Assembly: GCA_035693615.1 (NCBI GenBank)
Contig: DASSGH010000156.1
Span: 1-27,153, forward strand
DNA length: 27,153 nt
Reading direction: 5' to 3'
Origin: VAZQ01 sp035693615
GTDB lineage: Bacteria > Pseudomonadota > Alphaproteobacteria > Rhizobiales > Xanthobacteraceae
The notes beneath the pieces were generated by a model that saw nothing but the letters and a program-made list of their open reading frames with translations, searched no databases and was not told where the DNA came from. Position 1 is the stretch's first letter. Each line of letters starts with the position of its first letter. The position numbers were made by a program, and so were the translations under genes. Shown here piece after piece: positions 15,754 through 23,660 of the stretch.

Positions 15754-15838
15754 CGCAGGCCTCGTCGTTGGAGTATTGACGCCTCGCTATCGAGGCGCAG
15801 GCGGTGGGTGGCGCGCCCGCGGGCGCAAGGGGATAAGA

Positions 15839-16171
15839 ATGGAGCGCGCGGTCTTCGTCTATACGACCTATCCGTCCGTTGTCGAGGCGGAGCGGACCGG
15901 ACGCGCGCTCGTGGAGCAGCGCTTGTGCGCCTGCGTCAACATCCTGCCCGGAATGATCTCGCACTATTGGTGGCAGGGCGTGCTCGAGCGCGGCGAGGAG
16001 GTGGTGATGATCGTCAAAACCCGCAGCTCTCTTGCCGGGCGCGTCAGCACCGCGGTGAAGGAGATGCACTCGTACGCCACGCCTGCGATCCTGGTCATCC
16101 CGATCGAGAGCGTGGACCGGGGCTATCTCGACTGGCTTATGACTGAGACCGCGCCGGCAGCAAAAGAATGA
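15839..16171 (+). CDS. cutA: divalent-cation tolerance protein CutA
   Basis: The 110-residue product is CutA1: FVYTTYPSVVEAERTGRALV, then RLCACVNILPGMISHYWWQG, EEVVMIVKTR and the signature MHSYATPAILVIPIESVDRG followed by YLDWL. CutA forms a very stable trimer with a ferredoxin-like fold that binds Cu2+ and other divalent ions; its exact role remains unsettled. The start at ATG 15839 is supported by AGGGG at 15828-15832 and by family length; the frame is open upstream to 15668 but that would overlap nadK. The Cys pair in LCAC is present. Confidence 0.94.
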   Translation: MERAVFVYTTYPSVVEAERTGRALVEQRLCACVNILPGMISHYWWQGVLERGEEVVMIVKTRSSLAGRVSTAVKEMHSYATPAILVIPIESVDRGYLDWLMTETAPAAKE

Positions 16172-16379
16172 TCTCGCGACCGCTGGCAGGCGACGGCCAC
16201 GAAGGCATGCGAAAGCGCGTCGTTCGTTCCGCAGACCTGCCGAAATGCGCGTGCGACAGGGCCGCCCCTTGGCCGCGACGGTCACCTCGCTTAGTGTCTT
16301 GAAACCTTTCCAACTGAGTTGAGAGCGCGTGGGCTATGTCGGGCGGCAGGAGCTCAAGACCGCGAATGCAAGGCAAGCG

Positions 16380-17264
16380 ATGAAGCCCGCGCCGTACGGC
16401 CCATTCCCCTATTCGCCGATCGTGCGTCGGCCGCCGCTAAGTTGGCCGGACGACGCCCATGTCGCGCTCTGGGTCATCCCCAATATCGAGTTCTTCTCGC
16501 TGATGGAGAAGGTGCCGGCGGGCTCCGGTGGTCCCGGCACCCCAGTGCCGGACATCCCATCATGGTCGGTGCGGGACTATGGCAACCGCGTTGGGGTGTT
16601 CCGGCTGATGCGGGTGCTCGCCCGCCATGGCATTCGCGCGACCGTCGCGCTCAACAGCGATCTGTGTGTCCACCACCCCGAGATCATTGAAGAAGGTCGC
16701 AAGCTCGGTTGGGAGTGGATGGGGCACTGCGAGAGCAACACGCGCCGACTCAACGAAGCGCCGCCGGGTGAGGAGAATGCGATCATTCGGCGCGCGCTGG
16801 CGACCATAGCCGAGGCGACCGGCACGCGGCCGCTCGGTTGGCTCGGCTCCGGCCTACAGGAAACCTGGGATACGCTCGACCTGCTGGCGGCAGAAGGTTG
16901 CGAGTATGTCTGCGACTGGACCAATGACGAGCAGCCGTATGTCATGAGGCTCGACGGCGGACGGCAGCTCATCTCGGTGCCCTACAGCCACGAGATCAAC
17001 GACAAGCCGGTGTTCGAACGCTTGCACCGGACCGCCGACGAATTTCGCGACATGATCTGTCGGCAGTTCGATGTCCTCTATCGCGAAGGCGCGGAATCGG
17101 GCCGTGTCATGGCGATCGCGTTGCATCCATATCTGACCGGCGTGCCGCACCGCATCGACGCGCTCGACGCGGCGCTCGCCTATATCGCCAACCACCCCGC
17201 GGTTTGGAAGGCAACGGGTACCGAGATCGCGCGGCATTACCGCGCGCAGATCGCCAAGCAATAG
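16380..17264 (+). CDS. polysaccharide deacetylase family protein (PuuE-like)
   Basis: The 294-residue product belongs to the NodB-fold branch near allantoinase PuuE: an N-terminal PFPYSPIVRRPPLSWPDDAHVALWV segment (residues about 8-32), RDYGNRVGVFRLMRVLARHGI, ATVALNSDLC near residue 90, WEWMGHCESNTRRLN, a TGTRPLGWLG loop, and IALHPYLTGVPHRID near the end. It lacks the classic TFDDG and H-x3-H metal triad of chitin deacetylases, so a true polysaccharide substrate is unlikely; ring amides or amines are more plausible. ATG 16380 with AAGG upstream is chosen over 16329 on family grounds. It leads the ABC transporter genes, 10 bases before the next start. Confidence 0.83.
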   Translation: MKPAPYGPFPYSPIVRRPPLSWPDDAHVALWVIPNIEFFSLMEKVPAGSGGPGTPVPDIPSWSVRDYGNRVGVFRLMRVLARHGIRATVALNSDLCVHHPEIIEEGRKLGWEWMGHCESNTRRLNEAPPGEENAIIRRALATIAEATGTRPLGWLGSGLQETWDTLDLLAAEGCEYVCDWTNDEQPYVMRLDGGRQLISVPYSHEINDKPVFERLHRTADEFRDMICRQFDVLYREGAESGRVMAIALHPYLTGVPHRIDALDAALAYIANHPAVWKATGTEIARHYRAQIAKQ

Positions 17265-17274
17265 CGGAGTAGAG

Positions 17275-18252
17275 ATGGGCATGGGTCGACGGCCGAGAAA
17301 CGCGTTTGCGGCGCTGCTCGCCGTTGCGGCAATGGCCGTGGCGCCGGCAGCGACGGCGGAAACCGTTACCGTCGGCTTGGTCGGCGCGATTTCCTCGACG
17401 CATTGGCCGATTTATATCGGCCTCGCCAAGGGATATTTCGCCGCCGAGGATTTGCAGCCCGACCTCGTGTTCATCCAGTCGAGTGCTGCGTTGGTTCAAC
17501 AGCTCACCGGCGGCTCGCTCGATCTGGCTTTGTCGACCGGCCTTGCGGATCCTCTCCGCGCCATCGACAAGGGCTCGCCCATCGCCATCGTGCGGATCGA
17601 GATGCAGGCTCCGCCCTACGCGTTGCTAGCCAAACCTGCGATCAAAGGTTGGGCGGATCTCAAGGGCAAGACGATATCGATCGGCGGCCCCAAGGATATC
17701 ACGCGTATTTATCTCGAGCGCATGGCGGTTCCGAACGGACTCAAACCTGGCGATTACGACACGGTGTTCGCGGGTGCGACTTCGGCGCGGTTCTCGGCGC
17801 TGCAATCGGGCGCGGTCGATGCCGCCATCCTGCTACCGCCGTTCAATTTCTATGCCGAGTCGGCAGGCTTCACCAATCTCGGTTTGACCATTGATTACGC
17901 CAAGGAGCTGCCGTTCACCGGCACCGTACTCGGCCGCGCGTGGGCGTTGGCGCGCAAGGCGACCCTCGATAAGGTGCTCTCGGTCAATACCAAAAGCATG
18001 GCCTGGTTCTCCGATCCGGCAAATCGCGCGGAAGCCATTAAGATCATGGTCGAAGCAAGCAAGCTCAAGGAGGAGGACGTCGCCAGGTCCTACGATTTCC
18101 TTCACAAGAACGCATTCTTCGAAACTAGCGGCAAGATTTCCAGGACCAAGCTGGGGGCGCTGCTCAATGCGCTCAAAGGACTCGGCGATATCGGAGGCTC
18201 GACGGATATTGACCGTTTCGTATTGCCGGGCGGCACTGAACTGACGGATTAG
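17275..18252 (+). CDS. ABC transporter substrate-binding protein (NMT1/SsuA-like)
   Basis: The 325-residue product has a Sec signal peptide (hydrophobic NAFAALLAVAAMAVAPAATA) and then a periplasmic binding domain of the SsuA/ThiY/NMT1 type: VTVGLVGAISSTHWPIYIGL, AKGYFAAEDLQPDLVF, VQQLTGGSLDLALST, LKGKTISIGGPKDITRIYLE and ARFSALQSGAVDAAIL. Proteins of this type deliver sulfonates, pyrimidines, nitrate or similar small compounds to an ABC importer. GGAG lies 5 bases before ATG 17275. The permease gene starts 6 bases after its stop, so the genes form an operon. The ligand is not readable; the neighbouring PuuE-like enzyme hints at an N-containing compound. Confidence 0.92.
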   Translation: MGMGRRPRNAFAALLAVAAMAVAPAATAETVTVGLVGAISSTHWPIYIGLAKGYFAAEDLQPDLVFIQSSAALVQQLTGGSLDLALSTGLADPLRAIDKGSPIAIVRIEMQAPPYALLAKPAIKGWADLKGKTISIGGPKDITRIYLERMAVPNGLKPGDYDTVFAGATSARFSALQSGAVDAAILLPPFNFYAESAGFTNLGLTIDYAKELPFTGTVLGRAWALARKATLDKVLSVNTKSMAWFSDPANRAEAIKIMVEASKLKEEDVARSYDFLHKNAFFETSGKISRTKLGALLNALKGLGDIGGSTDIDRFVLPGGTELTD

Positions 18253-18258
18253 GCCGGA

Positions 18259-19074
18259 GTGAGCGGCGTCGAGAGATGGGCCGTGCAGCGGGGAGCAGGA
18301 TCGCGCCTGGGTTCGAGGATCGGCTTCCCGCGTCTTTATCTCGCGGGCGCGCTTTCCGTTCTCGGCGGACTGCTGCTCTGGGAGCTGGCGAGCCGGTTCC
18401 TCGTCGCCAACGCGCTCTTTCTCGCCGCGCCCTCGCAAATTTTCGCCGCCATCGCGGCGCTCGCGAAAAGCGGCGAGCTGTGGCAGCACATGTCGATCAG
18501 CGCGATCGAGTTCGCGATCGGGTATGCGATTGCAAGCCTGCTCGGCGTGATCATCGGCTTCGCCATGGCGGAAAGCGCGGTCATGAAGCGCGTGCTGCAG
18601 CCCTGGATTTCGGGCCTCTATGCTACGCCGACCATCGCGCTCGCTCCTTTGTTCATCCTTTGGCTCGGGATCGGCATCTGGTCCAAAGTGCTGGTGGTGA
18701 TTTTTCTCGTGTTGTTTCCGGTGACCATCAACACCGAGGCCGGCCTGCGCACGACGAGCGAGCGGCTTATCGAGATGCTGCGCTCTTTCGGCGCCACGCC
18801 GCGGCAGATTTTCTTCAAGGTGTCGCTGCCGTCTGCCGTCCCCTTTATTCTCGCCGGGCTCAAGCTCGGCATTGGCCGTGGGCTGATCGGCGTCGTCGTG
18901 GCGGAGCTGTTCGGCTCGCGCGCCGGACTGGGGCGGTTGATCGCGCAATCGGCGGACGCCTTCAACATGCCGGATCTGTTTGCCGGCGTGATCGTGCTCG
19001 CAGCCGCCGGCATCGCGCTGACGGCGGGTTTCGGTTGGCTCGAAAACCGCCTCGTGCCCTGGACCAAGGATTAA
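18259..19074 (+). CDS. ABC transporter permease (SsuC/TauC-like)
   Basis: The 271-residue product is an inner-membrane permease with about six predicted helices (first LYLAGALSVLGGLLLWELAS, last VIVLAAAGIALTAGFGWLE). It has the BPD_transp_1 EAA loop, here EMLRSFGATPRQIFFKVSLP followed by SAVPFILAGLKLGIG, which docks onto the ATPase. The GTG start at 18259 overlaps a GGAG; a start a few codons later is possible, but the N-terminal stretch before the first helix is variable in the family. It is 6 bases from both neighbours, indicating a single transcript. Confidence 0.92.
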   Translation: MSGVERWAVQRGAGSRLGSRIGFPRLYLAGALSVLGGLLLWELASRFLVANALFLAAPSQIFAAIAALAKSGELWQHMSISAIEFAIGYAIASLLGVIIGFAMAESAVMKRVLQPWISGLYATPTIALAPLFILWLGIGIWSKVLVVIFLVLFPVTINTEAGLRTTSERLIEMLRSFGATPRQIFFKVSLPSAVPFILAGLKLGIGRGLIGVVVAELFGSRAGLGRLIAQSADAFNMPDLFAGVIVLAAAGIALTAGFGWLENRLVPWTKD

Positions 19075-19080
19075 AGCCAC

Positions 19081-19857
19081 TTGGCACCGAAGCTGCAGAT
19101 TTCCAGTCTCGGCAAGTCGTTCGGCGAATTGCGGGCGTTGCACGACATCAACCTCGCGATCGAGCGCGGTGAGTTCATTGCCGTCGTCGGCCCTTCGGGC
19201 TGCGGCAAGACCACGTTTCTGCGCATTGTCGCCGGCCTTGAGCCGGCGAGCTCTGGAAAGGTCGAGCTCGATGGCCGCCCGGTCACGAGACCAGGCGGCG
19301 ACCGCGGCTTCGTGTTCCAGACCGACAATCTCCTGCCTTGGCGGACTGTGTTTGCCAACGCGATCATCGGGCGCGAGGTCGCGGGTCGGATTGGCCCTGC
19401 CGAACGGCGGCGCACGCTCGAGCTCTTGAAGCTCGTCGGCCTGGAAGGGTTCGAAAACTATCACCCACGCCAGCTATCGGGCGGCATGCGCCAGCGGGTC
19501 AATCTCGCGCGTGCGCTGGCTATCGATCCGCAAGTGCTGCTGATGGACGAGCCGTTCTCCTCGCTCGACGCGCAGACCCGCGAGATCATGCAGACCGAGC
19601 TGATGCGTATCTGGGAAGCCGGGCGCAAGACCGTCTTGTTCGTCACGCATCAAATCGACGAGGCGGTGTTTTTGGCCGACCGCGTGCTTGTCTTCGCGCG
19701 CCGGCCAGGTCGGCTGCGCGAGAGCGTCGCCATCGAGCTGGCGCGCCCGCGTGCGCTCGCAATCAAGCGTACGGCTGAATTCGTGCGTTACGTGGATCAC
19801 ATTTGGCGGCTGATCGAGGACGACGTGCGCGCGAGCGTCATCGAAGAGAAGGTGTGA
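19081..19857 (+). CDS. ABC transporter ATP-binding protein (SsuB/TauB-like)
   Basis: The 258-residue product has every ABC ATPase motif in order: Walker A GPSGCGKTT (residues 37-45), Q-loop VFQTDNLLPW, signature LSGGMRQRVNLARALA, Walker B VLLMDEPFSSLDAQTR with the catalytic Glu, and the switch His in VLFVTHQIDEAV. It energises uptake through the adjacent permease as a dimer on the cytoplasmic face. The TTG start at 19081 is 6 bases after the permease stop; no better start lies downstream before the first strand (KLQISSLGKSFG). Confidence 0.94.
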   Translation: MAPKLQISSLGKSFGELRALHDINLAIERGEFIAVVGPSGCGKTTFLRIVAGLEPASSGKVELDGRPVTRPGGDRGFVFQTDNLLPWRTVFANAIIGREVAGRIGPAERRRTLELLKLVGLEGFENYHPRQLSGGMRQRVNLARALAIDPQVLLMDEPFSSLDAQTREIMQTELMRIWEAGRKTVLFVTHQIDEAVFLADRVLVFARRPGRLRESVAIELARPRALAIKRTAEFVRYVDHIWRLIEDDVRASVIEEKV

Positions 19858-19948
19858 CCTTGCGACATGTTGCATGAAGTGCAGTGCCGTGCTTCATCCA
19901 GCGACAAGCCCGCAGGGCCGCTTCGAGATGCAACGAACAGGAAAGCGC

Positions 19949-20941
19949 ATGAGAGAGAAAAGGATCAACCGACGGCAAATCTCGATGGCGCTCGCGTCGG
20001 CTGCGGCCGCCGGCGTGTTGCCGGTCCGCGCGCGCGGTGAGCAGACTTATCCCGCCCGGCCGGTTCGGTTCGTCCTGCCGTTCGCCGCCGCGGGGGTCGC
20101 CGACATCACCGCCCGCGTGGCGGCGGAAAAGCTCGGCGATAAGCTCGGGCAACGCTTCGTAGTCGAAAATCAACCTGGCCCCGGCGGCATCGCGGCGGCG
20201 CGCGCGGTGCTGTCGCAGCCGCCCGACGGCTATACCATCGGCCTCGTCACCAACGGCACCTCGATCAGCGCCGCCATCTACAAGGCGCTGCCGTTCGATC
20301 CGGTCAAGGATTTTGCCACGATTTCGACCATCGGCGCGTTCGATCTCGTCTTCGCCACCAACGTGGACTCCGAGTTCAAGACGTTCGGTGATTTCATCAA
20401 CGCGTCGCGGGCGCAGCCCGGTAAGCTCAATGTTGGCACCATCAACGTGGGCGGGACGCAAAACCTTGCGGCTGAGCTCCTCAAGGCCTCGGCGGGACTC
20501 AATTTCCAGATCATCCCGTACCGCGGCACGCCCGACGTCATCGTCGCGCTCCTGCGCAACGACGTGCAGCTCATGGTCGATTTCTACGCCCCGATGAAAT
20601 CCACGTTGCTCGATAACAAAATCCGCGCTGTTGCCACCACCGGCAAGGAGCGCTCGCCTTTCTTCACAGACGTGCCGACCGTCGCCGAAGCCGGAGTCCC
20701 GGGATACGAGGTCGTTTCGTGGAACGGGGTGTTCGCCCTGCATGACACGCCGGTGCAGATCATCGATGTCTTGAACAAGTCCATTCGCGAGATCGTGGGG
20801 ACGGCTGAGGTGAAGCAGCGCTACGCCGAGCTCGGGATCGAAGCCAAGGCCAGCACGCCCGAGGAGTTGAAGGCCCGACTTGCCGCCGATATCGGCAAAT
20901 GGGCCGCTGTGATCGAGCGCGCCGGGATCCCGAAGCAGTAG
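19949..20941 (+). CDS. Bug/TctC-family periplasmic substrate-binding protein
   Basis: The 330-residue product begins MREKRINRRQISMALASAAA, a twin-arginine-like signal, and has the Bug fold: PARPVRFVLPFAAAGVADIT, VVENQPGPGGIAAARAVL, PPDGYTIGLVTNGTSI, FDPVKDFATIST, LNVGTINVGGTQNL, IPYRGTPDVIVALL, and VPTVAEAGVPGYEVVSW near the C terminus. ATG 19949 is chosen because AGGA lies 6 bases upstream; the frame is open to 19874. It follows the ABC ATPase by 91 bases without its TctA/TctB membrane partners, so it is an orphan receptor. Its sequence is distinct from the truncated Bug gene at 1-564. Confidence 0.92.
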   Translation: MREKRINRRQISMALASAAAAGVLPVRARGEQTYPARPVRFVLPFAAAGVADITARVAAEKLGDKLGQRFVVENQPGPGGIAAARAVLSQPPDGYTIGLVTNGTSISAAIYKALPFDPVKDFATISTIGAFDLVFATNVDSEFKTFGDFINASRAQPGKLNVGTINVGGTQNLAAELLKASAGLNFQIIPYRGTPDVIVALLRNDVQLMVDFYAPMKSTLLDNKIRAVATTGKERSPFFTDVPTVAEAGVPGYEVVSWNGVFALHDTPVQIIDVLNKSIREIVGTAEVKQRYAELGIEAKASTPEELKARLAADIGKWAAVIERAGIPKQ

Positions 20942-21016
20942 GGCCACAAGTTCGCTTGCCGTTACCGGCGTAGCGGACATCGCCGCTGCGCGCCACGCAT
21001 CGCCTGCCGTCGCCGA

Positions 21017-21065
21017 GCGTGATCACGCGCCGTTCACAAATCCTTGTTGTGTGATCGCCATCACA
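21017..21065 (+). promoter_or_regulatory. two palindromic operator candidates, one CRP-type
   Basis: TGTGATCGCCATCACA (21050-21065) has perfect CRP/FNR-superfamily half-sites TGTGA and TCACA with a 6-base spacer. A second perfect 12-base palindrome, GCGTGATCACGC, lies at 21017-21028, centred 35 bases away. Both precede the small membrane protein at 21125. Confidence 0.5.
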
Positions 21066-21124
21066 TTCAGGGGCCCCGCGCGACAGCTACCCTTCCGACA
21101 TCGAATCCATAGATGGAGGCTATC

Positions 21125-21265
21125 GTGGCCCGTCTGGACAATAAGAAGAGATTGATCGAGCGCGCGAATACGGTGCTGCTCCTGGGCATTCTCTGGAGTG
21201 CCCTTGGGATTTGCGTTATCGGCGCGCTTTCCTACGACATGGCCAATTGGTTTTCCGCCTGGTGA
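21125..21265 (+). CDS. small membrane protein, 46 aa
   Basis: The start is GTG 21125, because GGAGG (21115-21119) lies 5 bases before it; ATG 21113 in the same frame overlaps that ribosome binding site. The product begins with a basic segment ARLDNKKRLIERAN, then one hydrophobic helix (about residues 17-36, VLLLGILWSALGICVIGALS) and a short YDMANWFSAW tail, so an N-in single-pass topology is likely by the positive-inside rule. It stands alone downstream of a CRP-type palindrome and converges on the LLM gene. No family recognised; function unknown. Confidence 0.65.
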   Translation: MARLDNKKRLIERANTVLLLGILWSALGICVIGALSYDMANWFSAW

Positions 21266-21340
21266 GCGGCGGTGAGCGCTGGACCGCCGCGTTTCCCTGC
21301 TTCGGCCGGCTTTCAATTCCGCCCTGTGGGCTCCGCGAGC

Positions 21341-22186
21341 TCAGCGATTTTCCACCGTGAGCGGCGCGTATTTGTCGAGTCGTCGTAGCACATCATCGCG
21401 TCCGGCGTCGGGCACCTCGAACAGCACGCGCGCGATCCCCGCCTCGCGATAGGGTGCGAGCGCCGCCGCATCCGCCGGCGCGTTGAACACCGTGATCGAC
21501 AGCGTCGCGGGATCGCGCCCGGCCGCGAGGGCGGCTTCGCGCAGTCGCGCGGCCGCGCCTTTGGGTTCCCAATCCGAGCGCGGGCGCGGGAACCAGCCAT
21601 CGCAGAATTCGACCACACGACGCACGGTATGATCGCTCTCCCCGCCGAGAAAGATGGGTGGATGCGGTTTCTGCTTTGGTTTGGGATTGAGCCAGACCGG
21701 ATCGAAATTGACGAACTCCCCGTGGAATTCGGCCTGCTGCTGCGTCCAAAGCACCTTCATCGCCAGGACGCGTTCGCGCAAGAGCTTGAAACGGCTCTCA
21801 TAGCGCACGCCGTGATTCTCCATCTCTTCGACATTCCAGCCGCCGCCGATGGCGAAAATGAACCGGCCGCCGGAAAGCTGGTCGAGGCTCGCGACCGACT
21901 TGGCGGTGATGATCGTATCGCGTTGGGGCAGCAATGCGATGCCGGTACCCAGCTTGAGCGTGCGGGTCGCCGCCGCCGCAAACGACAGCGCGACGAATGG
22001 ATCGTGGGTATGTGAATAGCGCTTGGGCAGTTCGCCGCCGCCTGGAAACGGCGAGCGGCGGCTCACTGGAATATGCGTGTGCTCGCACACGAACAGCGAT
22101 TCGAAGCCGCGAGCCTCGAGCTCGCGCGCGAGCTCATCGATGACGATGCCGTAATCAGTGGGGAAATAAAAGGCGCCAGCGTGCAT
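21341..22186 (-). CDS. LLM-class, probably F420-dependent, oxidoreductase
   Basis: The 281-residue product is a luciferase-like monooxygenase-fold protein of the group of probable F420-dependent enzymes (TIGR03619 style): ELEARGFESLFVCEHTHIPV, the THDPFVALSFAAAATRTLKL block, GTGIALLPQRDTIITAKSVA, LDQLSGGRFIFAIGGGWNVE, and PHPPIFLGGESDHTVRRVVE. The GGW-N-x-E-E motif and the P-P-I-x-x-G-G strand line the flavin/deazaflavin site. ATG 22186 (MHAGAFYFPTDYG) fits the family better than the distal start at 22216. It lies downstream of a PPOX-type gene on the same strand. The substrate is unknown. Confidence 0.88.
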   Translation of the reverse strand: MHAGAFYFPTDYGIVIDELARELEARGFESLFVCEHTHIPVSRRSPFPGGGELPKRYSHTHDPFVALSFAAAATRTLKLGTGIALLPQRDTIITAKSVASLDQLSGGRFIFAIGGGWNVEEMENHGVRYESRFKLLRERVLAMKVLWTQQQAEFHGEFVNFDPVWLNPKPKQKPHPPIFLGGESDHTVRRVVEFCDGWFPRPRSDWEPKGAAARLREAALAAGRDPATLSITVFNAPADAAALAPYREAGIARVLFEVPDAGRDDVLRRLDKYAPLTVENR

Positions 22187-22323
22187 GGCGGCTCGCGAAA
22201 TTTCGCCGCGGCGCACCGGCGGCGCCGCAGACCAACCTATAACACGCGTCCGGGCCCGATGTCGTCCAGGCAGGCTTCCCGTTGCCAGCCACTACGCAAC
22301 GCAAGCGGGAAGCCGCGCTCCCT

Positions 22324-22761
22324 CTATCTTGTGGCTCCAGGAGTGAGATCGCCCCAGCTCGTTGCCCGCTCGATACGGACCGCGATGACGGGATAAGTTG
22401 CAATCTTCATGGCGCCGAGTTGCGGGTAGCGAGAGTGCAAGAGCGCTTGCGCATCCCGGTGTTCCTGGCCCTCGCGCAGCACTTCGGCGCGCCCGCGCAG
22501 CAACACCCACCCGAGCCGCGCCCAGTCCTCCTCGTAGCGATCCACGATGACCGCAACCGCCGGGTTCTCGGCGATGTTCCTCAGCCGCTTGAGCGCGGTG
22601 ACCGCGCGCCGCTTCGGTTTTTCGTCGATGGTGATGTAGAGAGCGTCGTCCGCAATCGCGAAGCAGACCGGCACAACGTGAGGGATTGCACGTCTGTCGG
22701 CGGTCGCAAGATGCGCGATGCGCTGGTGCGCCAAGAACAGGCTTTCCGCATCCGACAGCAT
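22324..22761 (-). CDS. PPOX-class, probably F420-dependent, enzyme (Rv0121-like)
   Basis: The 145-residue product is a split-barrel flavin/F420-binding protein: FLAHQRIAHLATADRRAIPH, VVPVCFAIADDALYITIDEK, LKRLRNIAENPAVAVIVDRY, then EEDWARLGWVLLRGRAEVL. The EEDW-x-x-LGWV block is characteristic of the Rv0121 group, thought to use F420 rather than FMN. GAGGA lies about 6 bases before ATG 22761, which fixes the start over 22806. The LLM-class gene follows 137 bases downstream on the same strand, so the two may share a cofactor and pathway. Function otherwise unknown. Confidence 0.85.
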   Translation of the reverse strand: MLSDAESLFLAHQRIAHLATADRRAIPHVVPVCFAIADDALYITIDEKPKRRAVTALKRLRNIAENPAVAVIVDRYEEDWARLGWVLLRGRAEVLREGQEHRDAQALLHSRYPQLGAMKIATYPVIAVRIERATSWGDLTPGATR

Positions 22762-23077
22762 GTTAGTCCTCGGGTTCTCCGGAGCGCAGCTGCCCCCGCC
22801 GCGCACAATGTCCGCCCGCTTTCAGTCTGGCGCCAAAGACCAAGTTAATGGCGCGGGCTCATTCTTGCATTCCGAGCTGGACCTGTTGTCGGTCTCGAAG
22901 CCCGCATGCCGGATTCCCGCCACAAAGTGCGAAACGCTGGCCAGGTTTTTGCCACAAACCGCGAAACCAAAATCTTTGCGGCGAAATACGCCTGAAACGG
23001 CTGTGCGGTACATCCTGGCGAAGAAGTTCTCGGAAGCAGTGTCCCGCTTTTTGGAAGAGAACAGAGTTCGAATAGGG
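22762..23077. other. intergenic stretch without recognised features
   Basis: These 316 bases separate the divergent PPOX gene and the tiny membrane protein at 23078. A plus-strand frame is open through most of it but its codons look unselected. No promoter or hairpin of note was found. Confidence 0.3.
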
Positions 23078-23188
23078 ATGGACGTGATGCTGTCTGATCA
23101 TCGGCATTGGCTCGAATATGATTTCGTCGCGCTTGCGGTGCTGTTGGCCGGCATCGGATTTGTGGAATTGATCGTGCTGAGCATTTGA
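23078..23188 (+). CDS. possible very small membrane protein, 36 aa
   Basis: ATG 23078 (or in-frame ATG 23087) to TGA 23186-23188 encodes MDVMLSDHRHWLEYDF followed by one hydrophobic helix (VALAVLLAGIGFVELIVLSI) reaching the C terminus. Upstream, an AGGG lies at 23074-23077, suitably placed for the second ATG. A polar N terminus plus a C-terminal helix is a credible tail-anchored miniprotein, but the length makes chance hard to exclude. The frame is open upstream with non-typical codons, so a longer protein is conceivable. Confidence 0.4.
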   Translation: MDVMLSDHRHWLEYDFVALAVLLAGIGFVELIVLSI

Positions 23189-23215
23189 CGATGCGCGTTG
23201 AGCCACGCTGCGCGC

Positions 23216-23430
23216 CTACAAGCAGTTACTCATTCCAAATTCGACGCCGCCGCAGCAAACGGTGACGGGACCGTCCTCTCCCTCGATCATCTCGTCGGCC
23301 GTGGCGAGCAGCGTTTGCGGTATTCTCAGTGCGAGGGCATTTGCGGTTTTGAGGTTGATAAGCAGCTCGAATTTGACCGGCGCCTGCATGGGAAGCTCGG
23401 CCGCCTTCGCACCCTTGAGAACGCCCCCCC
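23216..23430 (-). pseudogene. C-terminal remnant of an ABC-transport substrate-binding protein (DUF534/TrpX type)
   Basis: The minus-strand frame contains VLKGAKAAELPMQAPVKFEL followed by LINLKTANALALRIPQTLL and ATADEMIE. This matches the C-terminal signature of the 'putative ABC transport system substrate-binding protein' family, normally ending close to ADEVIE. The rest of the protein (about 270 residues) is absent upstream: similarity stops at a run of nine G (C9 at 23424-23432), and the natural stop is missing, so the frame runs on for about 20 extra residues to 23216. It lies just downstream of tRNA-Thr. I read it as a decayed fragment, not an active gene. Confidence 0.65.
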
Positions 23431-23564
23431 CCACTGCGAACCCATAGGGTCGAAATGCTGAACCCGGTGATATTCCCGCCGGGGGCGCCACGTTGGCGAT
23501 GACGCCGGTGCCGATCCAGACGCTGCCCGGTCTAGGCTGGCGTCTCGCGGTGGGCCAAGCCCAT

Positions 23565-23639
23565 TGGTGCCGGGTGAGAGATTTGAACTCCCGACCAACG
23601 GTTTACAAAACCGCTGCTCTACCACTGAGCTAACCCGGC
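23565..23639 (-). tRNA. tRNA-Thr (anticodon TGT)
   Basis: On the minus strand the acceptor stem pairs 23639-23633 with 23575-23569, followed by discriminator A and an encoded CCA (23567-23565). D arm TAGCTCAGTGGTAGAGCA, anticodon loop TTTGTAA with TGT, and T loop TTCAAAT are all standard. It reads ACA and possibly other ACN codons. Confidence 0.96.
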
Positions 23640-23660
23640 AAATCAATGACTTACGAAACA

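Noticed and set aside
15668..15838. Upstream extension of cutA
   Set aside because: It would overlap nadK and adds residues unlike CutA; ATG 15839 has AGGGG and gives the usual length.
17833..19464. Very long minus-strand open frame across the ABC transporter genes
   Set aside because: It is antisense to three clear genes and is the usual open-frame artefact of GC-rich codons; its residues show no domain.
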